Assembly (NCBI RefSeq): GCF_001187535.1 | Contig: NZ_LFIO01000386.1 | Location: forward strand, 1-64,000 | Source of the DNA: Rhizobium ecuadorense | Lineage (GTDB): Bacteria; Pseudomonadota; Alphaproteobacteria; Rhizobiales; Rhizobiaceae | Reading direction: 5' to 3' | DNA: 64,000 nt | In this document: one piece after another, positions 46,161 to 54,657 of the stretch | Numbering within the stretch: the first letter of the stretch is position 1 | Layout: every line of letters starts with the position of its first letter | Position numbers and translations under genes: made by a program | The notes under the pieces: model-generated | Told to the model about the DNA's origin: nothing | Databases searched by the model: none | Seen by the model: the letters and a program-made list of their open reading frames with translations, nothing else

Positions 46161-46923
46161 CGAGATAGGCCTCCCTGACCCGCTGGTCGTTGATGATTTC
46201 CTGTGGCAGACCCTCGGCGAGCTTGCGCCCCTGGTCGAGCACGATCACCCGCCGGCATATGCTGGTCACCACATCGATATTGTGTTCGATGATCAGGAAG
46301 CTGACGCCGAGCGATGTGTTGGCGTAGAGGATGGTCTCGACCACCCGCTCGATGATCTTCGGATTGATGCCCGCCATCGGCTCGTCGAGCAGGATCAGCT
46401 TCGGCTCCGGCATCAACATCGAGGCGAACTGGATGAGCTTCTGCTGCCCGCCGGAAAGATTGCCGGCCGGCTGTTTGCGCACATCCCACAATCCGGCCAT
46501 TCTGATCAGTTCCTGCGCCCTTTCCCGCAATCCCGACACCCGGCTGCGCGACAGCTTGCCGATCCCGAAGGTGGAGAAGAGAGAGGGGAAGCTGAACATC
46601 TGCCCGGCAATGATCAGGTTTTCCTCGACGTCGAGCGATTTGAAGACGACCGTCTTCTGGAAGGAGCGCAGCATGCGCCCCTCGCGGGCGATCCGGTTCA
46701 GCGACCATCCGGTGATATCCTGGCCGTCGAGCCTCACCTTGCCGCTATCGGGTTTGCCGAGGCCGGTGCTGCAATCGAAGAAGGTCGATTTACCCGAGCC
46801 GTTCGGCCCGATCAAACCGGCGATCTCGCCGCGCTCGACATGGATGCTGACATCGTCGACCGCCTTCACCGCGCCGTATGATTTCGTGAGATTGCTGATT
46901 TCGAGAATGGGAAGACCGGTCAT
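46153..46923 (-). CDS. livG: Branched-chain amino acid-type ABC transporter ATPase LivG
   Basis: A 256-residue ABC ATPase with Walker A GPNGSGKSTFFD, signature NLSGGQQKLIQ and LILLDEPMAGINP. Its own ATG at 46923 overlaps the original livM stop (ATGA), the usual livM-livG coupling. Because of a one-base insertion in livM, the livM frame now runs straight into livG and an automated call gives a 584-residue fusion; the break is better read as two genes. The livG sequence itself looks intact. Confidence 0.9.
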   Translation of the reverse strand: MTGLPILEISNLTKSYGAVKAVDDVSIHVERGEIAGLIGPNGSGKSTFFDCSTGLGKPDSGKVRLDGQDITGWSLNRIAREGRMLRSFQKTVVFKSLDVEENLIIAGQMFSFPSLFSTFGIGKLSRSRVSGLRERAQELIRMAGLWDVRKQPAGNLSGGQQKLIQFASMLMPEPKLILLDEPMAGINPKIIERVVETILYANTSLGVSFLIIEHNIDVVTSICRRVIVLDQGRKLAEGLPQEIINDQRVREAYLGG

Positions 46924-47907
46924 TTCGCGCTCCCGATCGAATCCCAGAGGCGGTTGATCACGGGGGCAAAACCCTTTCTGAACCAGAAGACCAGGACGAG
47001 CAGGCAGAGCCCGTAGGCGATCATCCGAAGTTCCGGGCGTCACACGCAGGGCCTCGGTCAGACCGACGAACAGCAGGCTGCCGAAGACGACGCCCGAGAT
47101 CGTGCCGGCGCCGCCGCCGAGCACGATGATCAGCATCGTCGTCGAATAATACATCTGGAAGGTCAGCGGGCTGACCACCGTCAGATAATGCGCGTAGAGA
47201 CTGCCGCCGACGCCGGCGAAGACGGCGCTCAGCATGAAGACGATCAGCTTGTAGCGCCAGGTGGGGATACCGACGGACTCGGCCAGCGTCTCGTTCTCGC
47301 GGATGGCGATCATATTGCGGCCGGCAGGCGAGCGGACGATCATCCAGACGGCGAGCGTCGCCAGAATTCCGACGGTCAGCGCCAGATAATAGAAGGCCGT
47401 CGTGCCCGATACGGTGAAGGACAGCGGCCCGAGCGCAAAATGCGGCTTCGGTATGCTGGAGAGGCCCATATCGCCGCGGGTGAGCGAAATCCAGTTCTTG
47501 GCGATCGCCTGGCCGATGATCACGAAGCCGAGCGTACACATCACGAAGGATGTCGAGCGCAACCGCAGGGCGGGGATGCCGAGAGGCAGGGCGATGGCGC
47601 CCGCCGCCAGCCCGGCAGCGGCGACGTTGACGTAGAACGGCGTGCCGTAGGTGACGGCCAGCAAGCCCGAGGCATAGGCGCCGATGCCGAAAAACGCGGC
47701 CTGGGCAAGCGAGAGCAGGCCAGTGTAGCCGACCAGGAGATTGAGGCCATGCGCCGGCAGCATGAAGATCAGCGCGATGATCAGCGCGTGGACGACATAG
47801 GTGCTGGCGACGAAGGGGGCGCAGAGCGCGGCCAACAACAGCAGCAAACCGAGCGGCAGGCGAAGATCGCGACGCTGCTGTGATTGCGAGACTTCCGTGA
47901 GAGACAT
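46920..47907 (-). pseudogene. livM: ABC permease LivM, frameshifted by one base near 47036
   Basis: A LivM-family permease with about eight hydrophobic helices and the EAA-like loop IRENETLAESVGIPTWRYK. It reads normally from ATG at 47907 to about residue 290 (GLTEALRVTP), then shifts. Removing one base from the GGG at 47035-47037 (CCC on the coding strand) restores a canonical C-terminus: ELRMIAYGLCLLVLVFWF, then RKGFAPVINRLWDSIGSAK and TGA at 46920-46922 overlapping the livG ATG. As written, the last transmembrane helix is replaced by out-of-frame residues that run into livG. It could be a sequencing or assembly error or a real recent mutation. Confidence 0.85.
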
Positions 47908-47947
47908 AGCGAGTCCTCAAATTCGAGAAAGGTTCGGCCGAGCGCGC

Positions 47948-48820
47948 TCAGAAGCGCGCCTGCGTCGAGAACAGTCCATGCGGGCGCCACATCAGCATCA
48001 GGATCAGCGTGGCGAAGCCGACGGTGTCGCGGAACTGCAGTCCCACATAGGTGGCAACCAGGCTCTCGGCGATCCCGAGGATCATCGCCGCGAAGAAGGT
48101 GCCGCGCACATTGCCGAGACCGCCCATGATGATGATCGGCAGGGTCTTGAAGGTGATCAGCTCACCCATGCCGCCATAGACGCTGACATTGACCGGCGCC
48201 GTCAGCACCCCGGAAAGGGCGGCAAGGGCAGCGCCGAGGATGAAGGTCCGGAGCACGACCTGCGGCACGTCGATGCCGACCACCTCGCAGCATTCGACAT
48301 TCTGCGACACCGCCCGCATGGATTTGCCCATCCTGGTGTAGGTCACCATCAGTTCGAGGCCGATGAACACGATCAGGCAGACGATGAGGATGATGACGCG
48401 CTGCTCGGCCAGGCTGAAGCCGAGGATCGACACCGGTTCGATGTAGCCGCCCGAGAAGAACTTGTAGCCGCCGCCGAAGACCAGGATGACGGTATTCTGC
48501 AGGACGAGCGCGATGCCGAGCGTGGCGAGCACCCCGGATTCGGCCGGAGCGCCGACCATGCGCTGCATCACGAATTTGCCGACTACATAGGCGATGACGA
48601 TCGTCGACAGCACGCCGACGACGATCGAGGCCTCATAGGACAGTCCGAGATAGTCGATGGCGAACCATGCCCCGAACGTTCCCAGCATGTAATATTCGCC
48701 GTGGGCGAAATTGATGGCCCTCAGCACCCCGAATATCATTGTCATGCCGACCGCAACGATGGCGTAGACGGAGCCCGTCACGATGCCGTTGATAATCTGC
48801 TCAAGGATTGTTGAGAACAT
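47948..48820 (-). CDS. livH: Branched-chain amino acid-type ABC transporter permease LivH
   Basis: A 290-residue inner-membrane permease with about eight hydrophobic segments. Family features are GSVYAIVAVGMTMIFGVLR at the start, INFAHGEYYMLG near 38-49 and the YTRMGKSMRAVSQN loop near 155-170. It follows livJ by 21 bp and precedes livM by 40 bp. It pairs with LivM to form the channel. Confidence 0.93.
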   Translation of the reverse strand: MFSTILEQIINGIVTGSVYAIVAVGMTMIFGVLRAINFAHGEYYMLGTFGAWFAIDYLGLSYEASIVVGVLSTIVIAYVVGKFVMQRMVGAPAESGVLATLGIALVLQNTVILVFGGGYKFFSGGYIEPVSILGFSLAEQRVIILIVCLIVFIGLELMVTYTRMGKSMRAVSQNVECCEVVGIDVPQVVLRTFILGAALAALSGVLTAPVNVSVYGGMGELITFKTLPIIIMGGLGNVRGTFFAAMILGIAESLVATYVGLQFRDTVGFATLILMLMWRPHGLFSTQARF

Positions 48821-48841
48821 GGTCCTATCCCCGACGGTGGA

Positions 48842-50035
48842 TCAGTTCGCAGGATACTGGATATCCGCCGCATAGGCACCTTTGATGCTCGGCTTGCCGT
48901 CCTCGATCTGCAGCAGGATCATCGGCAGGCGTGCCTGGTTGTGATCGTCGAAAGTCACCTCTCCGACGGCGCTCTTATATTTGATCTTGGAGAGCGCATC
49001 GCGCACCTTGGCCTGGTCCGGGCTGCCGGCTTCCTTGATCGCCTGGGCGAGAAGGTGAACCGTGTCCCAGTGGACATAGGCGTGGTTGTTCGGCGCCTCG
49101 TTGTAGGCGGCCGTGAACTTCTCCACGAAAGCCTTGCTCTCGGGGGAATCGAAGGCCGGCAGCCATGCAGCGGCTTCGACCGCGCCTTCAAGAACCTTCG
49201 GCGCCGATTTGATGGTCTTTTCGGTATTGAACTCGCCATTGCCGATCAGGGTCACCTTGCCGGCAAGACCGAGTTCGAGCATCTGACGGGCGATGATCGG
49301 TGTGGTGTCGGCAAGACCGTACATGATGATCGCCTGGGCGCCATTGTCACGGATCTTGGCGAGAACGCTGCGGAAGTCGACTTCGCCTTCTTTGTAATAG
49401 TCCTCGCTGACGATCTCGCCCTTGAAGTCGGGCAGATATTTCTTGGTGAAGGTGATCGCCGAACGACCATAATCGCTGTCGACCGAGAGAACCGCGAATT
49501 TGGTGAAACCGCGCTGCTCGGCGGCATATTTCGCCACGATCAGCGCCCGGTTCTCGTCTGTCGGATAATTGCGGAAGGTCCACTTGTAGCCGCCGACGCC
49601 GGCGCCATAGGTGATCTTCGGGTTGGACGATGCGGCGTTCAGCAGAAGCACGCCCGCATCTTCGGCAACCGGCTGCATCGCCAGCGTGACCGAGCTCGAA
49701 ACGTCGCCGATGATATAGTTGACCTTGTCCTGGTCGATCAGGCGGCGGGTTGCCGAAACACCTTCGACCGGCGTTCCCTGGCTGTCGGCGGAAAAGATTT
49801 CGATCTTGCGGCCGTCGATGCCGCCGGCATCGTTGATTTCCTTGACGGCCAGCTCGGCGCCGTGCAGCGAAAACGCGCCGTAACGGGCATTCGGCCCGCT
49901 CATCGGCGATACCAGGCCGAGCCTGATCGTTTCATCGGCGGCGAGAGCTTGGTGCGAGACGCCGGCCATGAGCGCGGTGAAGGAAAGGATTGCCGTGGAA
50001 ATGCAAAATGCCCGGCGCGTCGAAGTCTTGTTCAT
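48842..50035 (-). CDS. livJ: Periplasmic amino acid/amide-binding protein LivJ/LivK type
   Basis: A 397-residue periplasmic binding protein of the Leu/Ile/Val family (type I PBP). The signal peptide spans about 1-32 and ends QALAADE. Ligand-binding lobes follow, starting TIRLGLVSPMSGPNARYG and including INDAGGIDGRKIEIFSAD. ATG at 50035 was chosen because the signal peptide begins there (MNKTSTRRAFCIST); an upstream in-frame ATG at 50194 would hide it. The family binds many amides and amino-acid-like ligands, so the substrate is open. The leader carries an LTTR-type box. Confidence 0.92.
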   Translation of the reverse strand: MNKTSTRRAFCISTAILSFTALMAGVSHQALAADETIRLGLVSPMSGPNARYGAFSLHGAELAVKEINDAGGIDGRKIEIFSADSQGTPVEGVSATRRLIDQDKVNYIIGDVSSSVTLAMQPVAEDAGVLLLNAASSNPKITYGAGVGGYKWTFRNYPTDENRALIVAKYAAEQRGFTKFAVLSVDSDYGRSAITFTKKYLPDFKGEIVSEDYYKEGEVDFRSVLAKIRDNGAQAIIMYGLADTTPIIARQMLELGLAGKVTLIGNGEFNTEKTIKSAPKVLEGAVEAAAWLPAFDSPESKAFVEKFTAAYNEAPNNHAYVHWDTVHLLAQAIKEAGSPDQAKVRDALSKIKYKSAVGEVTFDDHNQARLPMILLQIEDGKPSIKGAYAADIQYPAN

Positions 50036-50460
50036 GGTTCCCACTCCGTTTGTTGGACACGTCTGATCGGCCCCTGCCGTCATGTGCTCAAATGCCGCTT
50101 TGCCGCGGTTCTTGTTGCGCCAGTCTTCTGCTGACGCTGTCAGAGTAGGTTCATCCGTTGCCGCATGGCCAACACAACTCGCTTCTGCCGCCATAGCGAA
50201 TCTTTATAGCGGGGAAGGTTTCAGAACACGGCGATATCAGCCTGCCAACCCGCGCTCGCGACGTCGCGGCTGATATTCCCATGCTGCCAAAGGCAATGGG
50301 TGTCGATGTGAAATCATGCAAGGAGTTTGCGGCTTGCCCTTCGTTCAGATTCAATGGCGCCGAGATCATCGCCGGGAAGCGCCCCATTCTCGGCACTGGG
50401 AAAGCCGATGTCCTCGGCGTTCAGACGAGGATCGTCACCCCGAATGACACGGTTGCGATC
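50036..50460. other. Upstream region of the liv cluster
   Basis: This 425-bp stretch has no confident gene. It contains the 52-bp regulatory element at 50163-50214. On the minus strand, 50314-50460 is open in frame with the small ORF at 50461-50667 after its TAG stop; it encodes 49 codons (including NAEDIGFPSAENGALPGDD) with no start codon of its own and weaker wobble bias. I see no RNA gene or repeat. Confidence 0.5.
50163..50214 (-). promoter_or_regulatory. Shared 52-bp element with LTTR-type box upstream of livJ
   Basis: This is the counterpart of 43096-43147 before hyuA (37 of 52 identical, no gaps). The core 50193-50207 is again ATA-N9-TAT with an internal T-N11-A. It ends about 128 bp before the livJ start. 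Conservation of both the box and the flanking GGC-AACACA and CTGCCGCCATAG blocks suggests a regulator plus promoter elements shared by the two halves of the cluster. Confidence 0.65.
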
Positions 50461-50667
50461 CTACGCGCCCGTCGACAAGGAGCAGGCTTGCAGCTCTCCG
50501 CTCAGCCTATCGAGTTCGTTCAAAACATTTCGGATCCGGGCGCGCGCCTGGAGCATCTGTTCCATTTCCGGATTGCCGGACGGTTCGCCCGCGACCTCCA
50601 GGTCGGGAGTGTCTATCGCAGTGTTGGAGACCGGGTTTGGAAAGAGGATGATTTCAGCCATTTGCAT
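50461..50667 (-). CDS. Small hypothetical protein, 68 aa
   Basis: A short acidic protein (MAEIILFPNP start after an alternative upstream Met). Its C-terminal half is predicted helical with a heptad-like pattern (MLQARARIRNVLNELDRLS), suggesting a small coiled coil. Codon use has the strong GC wobble bias of the chromosome-type genes here, which supports real coding. No ribosome site is striking, and I do not recognise the family. The stop is TAG and the frame stays open for 49 more codons. Only 36 bp separate it from an opposite small ORF. Confidence 0.5.
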   Translation of the reverse strand: MQMAEIILFPNPVSNTAIDTPDLEVAGEPSGNPEMEQMLQARARIRNVLNELDRLSGELQACSLSTGA

Positions 50668-50703
50668 TCTTTGTTTGGTTGTTTTGGCGGACAGGAAACG
50701 CTC

Positions 50704-50811
50704 ATGTCTCCAGCTCCGACGGCTAAGGGGATGCGGCGCGTTTCATTGCCGATCGACCGGAACATCCTCGCTCTTCATGTCAGCGAGTTGCGTGTGTTCG
50801 CCAGGTCATAA
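50704..50811 (+). CDS. Possible 35-aa small protein
   Basis: A 35-codon ORF (MSPAPTAKGMRRVSLP start, ending RVFARS) with AGGA 8 nt before the ATG. It is basic and has one amphipathic helix (RNILALHVSELRVF). It is divergent from the 68-residue ORF. Length alone gives little support; the ribosome site and composition are the only evidence. Confidence 0.3.
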   Translation: MSPAPTAKGMRRVSLPIDRNILALHVSELRVFARS

Positions 50812-50956
50812 ACGCCGCGCCAGCCTTAACAAATCCCTACTTTCGCCTTCGTGGCAGTCTCACGTTGGGGCTTTGCTGCGCCAATTGGACAAGCCTGCGA
50901 CAATCGGATACCACAACCATGAATTGCCGCAACAGCCAGGCGATCACTCGGCATCG

Positions 50957-51388
50957 CTACCCGCGCCGCGCGATAGGCGCCCTCTTGCCGCGACCCCAGA
51001 AGATGAATGCTGAAAGCGCAAGCAGGATGACGTTGAGCGGCAAGGCCGGCGCTTCGCCGCGGGAGAGATGAAAGATCATCGCAGCGATCTGCAGCAGCAC
51101 GCAGCCAAGCGCCGCAAGCACGGTCAGACGCGGCTGGATCCGGGTCAAGGCCGGCAGCAGGACGCCCACTCCGCCGGCAAAATCGATAATCCCCATCAGA
51201 CGCAGGAACCATGCAGGAACCTGGCCAGGCCAAACCCACATCGCCGCCAGTTGATCGACCGGCATGAAGAATTTCATGCAGCCGAACAAAGTGAAAGCGG
51301 CAAAGGTCAGCACCTGCGCGGCCCATAACCCGATCCGGAGCAATTTTCCCGCAGGCGGTGCAGAAGAAACGGTGGTGATGTTGGACAT
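50957..51388 (-). CDS. DoxX-family membrane protein
   Basis: A 143-residue integral membrane protein with four hydrophobic helices, matching the DoxX/DoxD-like family: LTFAAFTLFGCMKFF near 25-40, MGIIDFAGGVGVLLPALTR near 70-88. The role of most DoxX proteins is unknown; some act in redox or sulfur stress at the membrane. ATG at 51388 has GAGAGG upstream. It is divergent from a LysR gene across 126 bp, so that regulator probably controls it. Confidence 0.87.
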   Translation of the reverse strand: MSNITTVSSAPPAGKLLRIGLWAAQVLTFAAFTLFGCMKFFMPVDQLAAMWVWPGQVPAWFLRLMGIIDFAGGVGVLLPALTRIQPRLTVLAALGCVLLQIAAMIFHLSRGEAPALPLNVILLALSAFIFWGRGKRAPIARRG

Positions 51389-51485
51389 TCGAACCTCTCT
51401 TGAACAATGGCGGCGCGCCGAACCGACTTGCGATCGCGACCGAGCCACACAGATAAAGCTGGAGGCTCATCGCGAAAACCGGTAT

Positions 51486-51499
51486 ATTTTCGAAGAAAT
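51486..51499. promoter_or_regulatory. Possible LTTR box in the doxX-lysR intergenic region
   Basis: ATTTTCGAAGAAAT is a near-palindromic AT-rich element 15 bp before the LysR start, in the short divergent promoter region. The spacing fits an autoregulatory LTTR site but the information content is low. Confidence 0.3.
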
Positions 51500-51514
51500 T
51501 TATCGTTTGGATCG

Positions 51515-52453
51515 ATGAGAATGCAGCCCCACCCGACATTGGATCAGCTTCAAGTATTTCTGACCGTGGTGGAGAAAGGCAGTTTTTCAGCCGCCTCCCG
51601 CGCCCTCAACCGAACGCAGTCGGTCGTCAGCTATACGATCGCCAATCTCGAAGCTCAGCTCAGGGTGGCGCTTTTCAGCCGCTCCGGCACCAAGCGGCCG
51701 CAACTGACTGAAGCCGGCAGGTCGGTGCTCGAGGATGCCCGCCGGCTGCTGGGCGATCTCGACCTGATGCGGGCGCGCGTCCAGGCCTTGAGCGACGGGC
51801 TGGAGGCCGAACTCAATGTGGCGATGAGCGCTTTCGTGCCGTCGGACATCGTCGTCGACACCCTGCGTGCCTTCCGCAGTCACTATCCCACAGTTTCGCT
51901 GAATGTGACGGTTGGCACACTGGGGATGGTCATGGATGCGGTTATCAATGGCAGGGCCGTCGTCGGCTTTGGCGGCGCCATGGCGACAAGGAACGATCAG
52001 ATCGTTTTCGAACGGATCGGCCAGGCGGCGATGATCCCTGTCGCCGCCCCCGATCATCCGCTTGGAAAGTTGCGCCGGCCGATGACCCTCGCCGATGTGC
52101 GGGACGAAACCCAGCTCGTCGTCTACGACGCTTCGGGCTTGACGAAGGGACGCGATTTCAACGTGTTTTCGCTGAAGACCTGGCGGGTCAGCGACAATGC
52201 GACAAAACATCTCTATATCCGCGGCGCATTGGGCTGGGGCGGGCTTCCGGCATCCCTGGCCAGGGATGATCTCGCCGATGGCCGCCTCGTCCACCTACAG
52301 TTTCCGGCCTTCGACCAAAGCGAGTACCCGATCCATGTGATCCGCAACGTCGCAAACCCGCCGGGACCGGCGGCGAGATGGTTGACTGCGAAACTCAAGG
52401 CCAGGCTTTCAGGCACAGACAAAGCCGCGGGAGATCAAAAGGACGTACACTGA
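51515..52453 (+). CDS. LysR-family transcriptional regulator
   Basis: A 312-residue LTTR with a helix-turn-helix at about 1-65 (FSAASRALNRTQSVVSYTIANLE) and a periplasmic-binding-like effector domain at about 92-295. ATG at 51515 gives the standard length; the frame is open upstream but runs through the intergenic region. It is divergent from the DoxX gene, a layout typical of LTTRs that regulate their neighbour. It converges on the GGDEF/EAL gene with only 26 bp between stops. Confidence 0.9.
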   Translation: MRMQPHPTLDQLQVFLTVVEKGSFSAASRALNRTQSVVSYTIANLEAQLRVALFSRSGTKRPQLTEAGRSVLEDARRLLGDLDLMRARVQALSDGLEAELNVAMSAFVPSDIVVDTLRAFRSHYPTVSLNVTVGTLGMVMDAVINGRAVVGFGGAMATRNDQIVFERIGQAAMIPVAAPDHPLGKLRRPMTLADVRDETQLVVYDASGLTKGRDFNVFSLKTWRVSDNATKHLYIRGALGWGGLPASLARDDLADGRLVHLQFPAFDQSEYPIHVIRNVANPPGPAARWLTAKLKARLSGTDKAAGDQKDVH

Positions 52454-52479
52454 ACGAGTTGCACCCGGTCAATGCCTTC

Positions 52480-54657
52480 TTAGGATGGAATTGACCCGCA
52501 AACCCGCTCGCTTGGATTGGCGCCACCAGCCGGAGAACGCAGCCACAGGGCGATGATATCAGCCTTGGGCACGGCTTTGCTGTAAAGAAACCCCTGCGCC
52601 GAGCCGCATCCGTTTGCCGCCAGGAAAGCTGCCTGCTCGGCGGTTTCGACGCCCTCTGCCACCACACTCTGCCCGAGACAGCGCGCGATGGAGAGGATCG
52701 CCTTCACCAGTTCCTCGTTCCGTCTGTCGGTGCTGTTGATGAACGACCGGTCGATCTTCAGCGTGTCGATCGGAAAGCGCGCCAGATAGTTCAGTGCCGA
52801 ATAGCCGGTGCCGAAATCGTCGATGGCGATCGAAAATCCCATGCTTCGGAGTTCGGAGAGCGCCTGTAGCGTTTCGTCCTTCTGATCGAGCAGAAGGCTT
52901 TCGGTTATTTCGATTTCGACCCATTCCGCGCGGCAACCGGTCTCGCCGAGAATTTCGACGATCGACCTCACCAGTCCGGCGGATTGGAATTGTTTGACCG
53001 ACAGGTTGACCGCCACCTTGTGCGGTGTCTGGCCATCGGCGTTCAATTCGGCCGCCGTCTGGCACGCCTCGCGCAGCACCCATCGCCCGAGTTCCACGAT
53101 CAGCCCGGTGTCTTCCGCAACCGGAATGAAACGGGTGGGAGGAATCATGCCCATTTCGGGGTGGCGCCATCTCAGCAAGGCTTCGCAGCCGACCATTGCG
53201 CCGCTGTCCAGAAGCACCTTCGGCTGGTAATGCAGCTCCAGTTCGCCGCGCTCGATCGCACGGCGCAATTCCGATTCCAGCCGCATCCGCTCTTCGGCAT
53301 TTGCCGTCAGATCCTTCGAGTAGAAGCGAAAACTGTTTCGCCCGGAGCGCTTGGCGAGATACATCGCCGAGTCGGCGTATTTCACAAGGTCGTTGGCATC
53401 GGCGCTGTCATTGGGATAGAGCGCGATGCCGACGCTGCAAGAAATGAAGACCTCCTGGCCATCCAGCAGGAAGCGTTCCCTGAACTTATCGAGGATATTG
53501 TTGGCAATCCGGCCGAGATCGTCGCCTTGGCTGATATCCGGCAACAGGATCGCGAATTCGTCGCCGCCGAGACGGGCGACGGTGTCATAATCGCGCACGC
53601 TCGCATTGAGACGGGCGGCCGCCTGGCAGAGCAAATCATCGCCGACGGGGTGGCCCATCGTATCGTTGACCACCTTGAAATGGTCGATGTCGATCAGCAT
53701 TAAGCCGGCCCGCTGGCCTCGCGATCCGGCCGAGGTGATCATCTGCCGCAGCCGATCGTTGAACAGCGACCGGTTGGGCAACGAGGTCAACGGATCGTAA
53801 AAGGCCATCTGGTGGATTTTCTGGCGCGAGACGTTCAACTCGGTCACATCTCGCGCTACGCCGAGAACCCCGACGATGTCTCCCCCTGCATCGATAATCG
53901 GCACCTTGCGTGTTTCAAGAAGAACAGATTGGCCCTTCTCCTTGGAAACGACCCATTCCTCGTCACTGATAATGCACTTTCCCGCCTCGACCGCCGCCTT
54001 GTCCGAGTCCCGGAAGTACCGGGCCCTGTCAATATCGAACAGCTCGAAATCCGTTTTTCCGACGACGTCCGCTTCGGCCAATCCGGTCAGCCGTTCGAAG
54101 GCGTGGTTGCACATCACATGGACTCCGTCCATGTCCTTGACCCAGACCATATCGGGCATGGTCTGAAGCACGCTCAGCAACTGCATTCGCATGAGGTTGA
54201 TGGCGTCTTCGGCTTGTTTTCGCTCGGTAATGTCCCGCGAGAACGCCAGGAGCGTGGTGGCCGCCCCCGGATCGGCGCTCGGCCGCTTGGCTATCGATAG
54301 CTCGAACCATCGCGTCTCACCATTGGGCAGGGAAATGCAAATGCATCGGCCGTAGGCAGCTCCCTCTCTGCCGGCCTCGTGCAGAGCCTCCATCGCGATG
54401 GTCGCCTGGTCCGGCGCTAGAACGTCGTTGATCGTCCTGCCGAGCAGCATCTCCTTCTGCTGGGCCAGCAGTTCGGGGTTTCTTGTCCAGACCTGAAGAT
54501 AACGGCCGCCCTCGTCCACCTCGAAAAGAACATCCGGTATGGCGGCGATGATCCCCTCGGCGAATTCAAGCGCCTTCCTGAGCTCGCGCTCCGCCTGCTT
54601 GTGTTCGCTAATATCGACGACAGCGGCCGGCTGCGAAAGCGATTGGGACAACGTCAT
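52480..54657 (-). CDS. PAS-PAS-GGDEF-EAL cyclic-di-GMP signalling protein
   Basis: A 725-residue cytoplasmic protein without membrane helices. Two PAS domains (about 35-150 and 165-280, the second ending GVARDVTELN) precede a GGDEF domain with the intact active site RLGGDEF near 385 and an EAL domain with EALLRW near 485 and the DDFGTGYSALNYL motif near 635. Both catalytic motifs look intact, so it may synthesise and degrade c-di-GMP. ATG at 54657 is chosen because GAGGAG lies 8 nt upstream; an in-frame ATG at 54684 is less well served. The first residues (DISEHKQAERELRKA) look like the end of another PAS/PAC unit, which hints at loss of an upstream sensor domain. Confidence 0.9.
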   Translation of the reverse strand: MTLSQSLSQPAAVVDISEHKQAERELRKALEFAEGIIAAIPDVLFEVDEGGRYLQVWTRNPELLAQQKEMLLGRTINDVLAPDQATIAMEALHEAGREGAAYGRCICISLPNGETRWFELSIAKRPSADPGAATTLLAFSRDITERKQAEDAINLMRMQLLSVLQTMPDMVWVKDMDGVHVMCNHAFERLTGLAEADVVGKTDFELFDIDRARYFRDSDKAAVEAGKCIISDEEWVVSKEKGQSVLLETRKVPIIDAGGDIVGVLGVARDVTELNVSRQKIHQMAFYDPLTSLPNRSLFNDRLRQMITSAGSRGQRAGLMLIDIDHFKVVNDTMGHPVGDDLLCQAAARLNASVRDYDTVARLGGDEFAILLPDISQGDDLGRIANNILDKFRERFLLDGQEVFISCSVGIALYPNDSADANDLVKYADSAMYLAKRSGRNSFRFYSKDLTANAEERMRLESELRRAIERGELELHYQPKVLLDSGAMVGCEALLRWRHPEMGMIPPTRFIPVAEDTGLIVELGRWVLREACQTAAELNADGQTPHKVAVNLSVKQFQSAGLVRSIVEILGETGCRAEWVEIEITESLLLDQKDETLQALSELRSMGFSIAIDDFGTGYSALNYLARFPIDTLKIDRSFINSTDRRNEELVKAILSIARCLGQSVVAEGVETAEQAAFLAANGCGSAQGFLYSKAVPKADIIALWLRSPAGGANPSERVCGSIPS

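Noticed and set aside
46153..47907. A natural LivM-LivG fusion protein of 584 residues
   Set aside because: The linker between the domains is out-of-frame LivM sequence; deleting one base restores the expected LivM end and the livG ATGA overlap.
47021..47920. A 299-codon minus-strand frame over livM
   Set aside because: It is the alternative frame of livM, arginine-rich and without membrane helices.
50281..50811. A 176-codon plus-strand gene
   Set aside because: Most of it lies opposite the better-supported 68-residue ORF and the livJ leader; only its last 35 codons, which have their own ATG and AGGA, were retained as a weak candidate.
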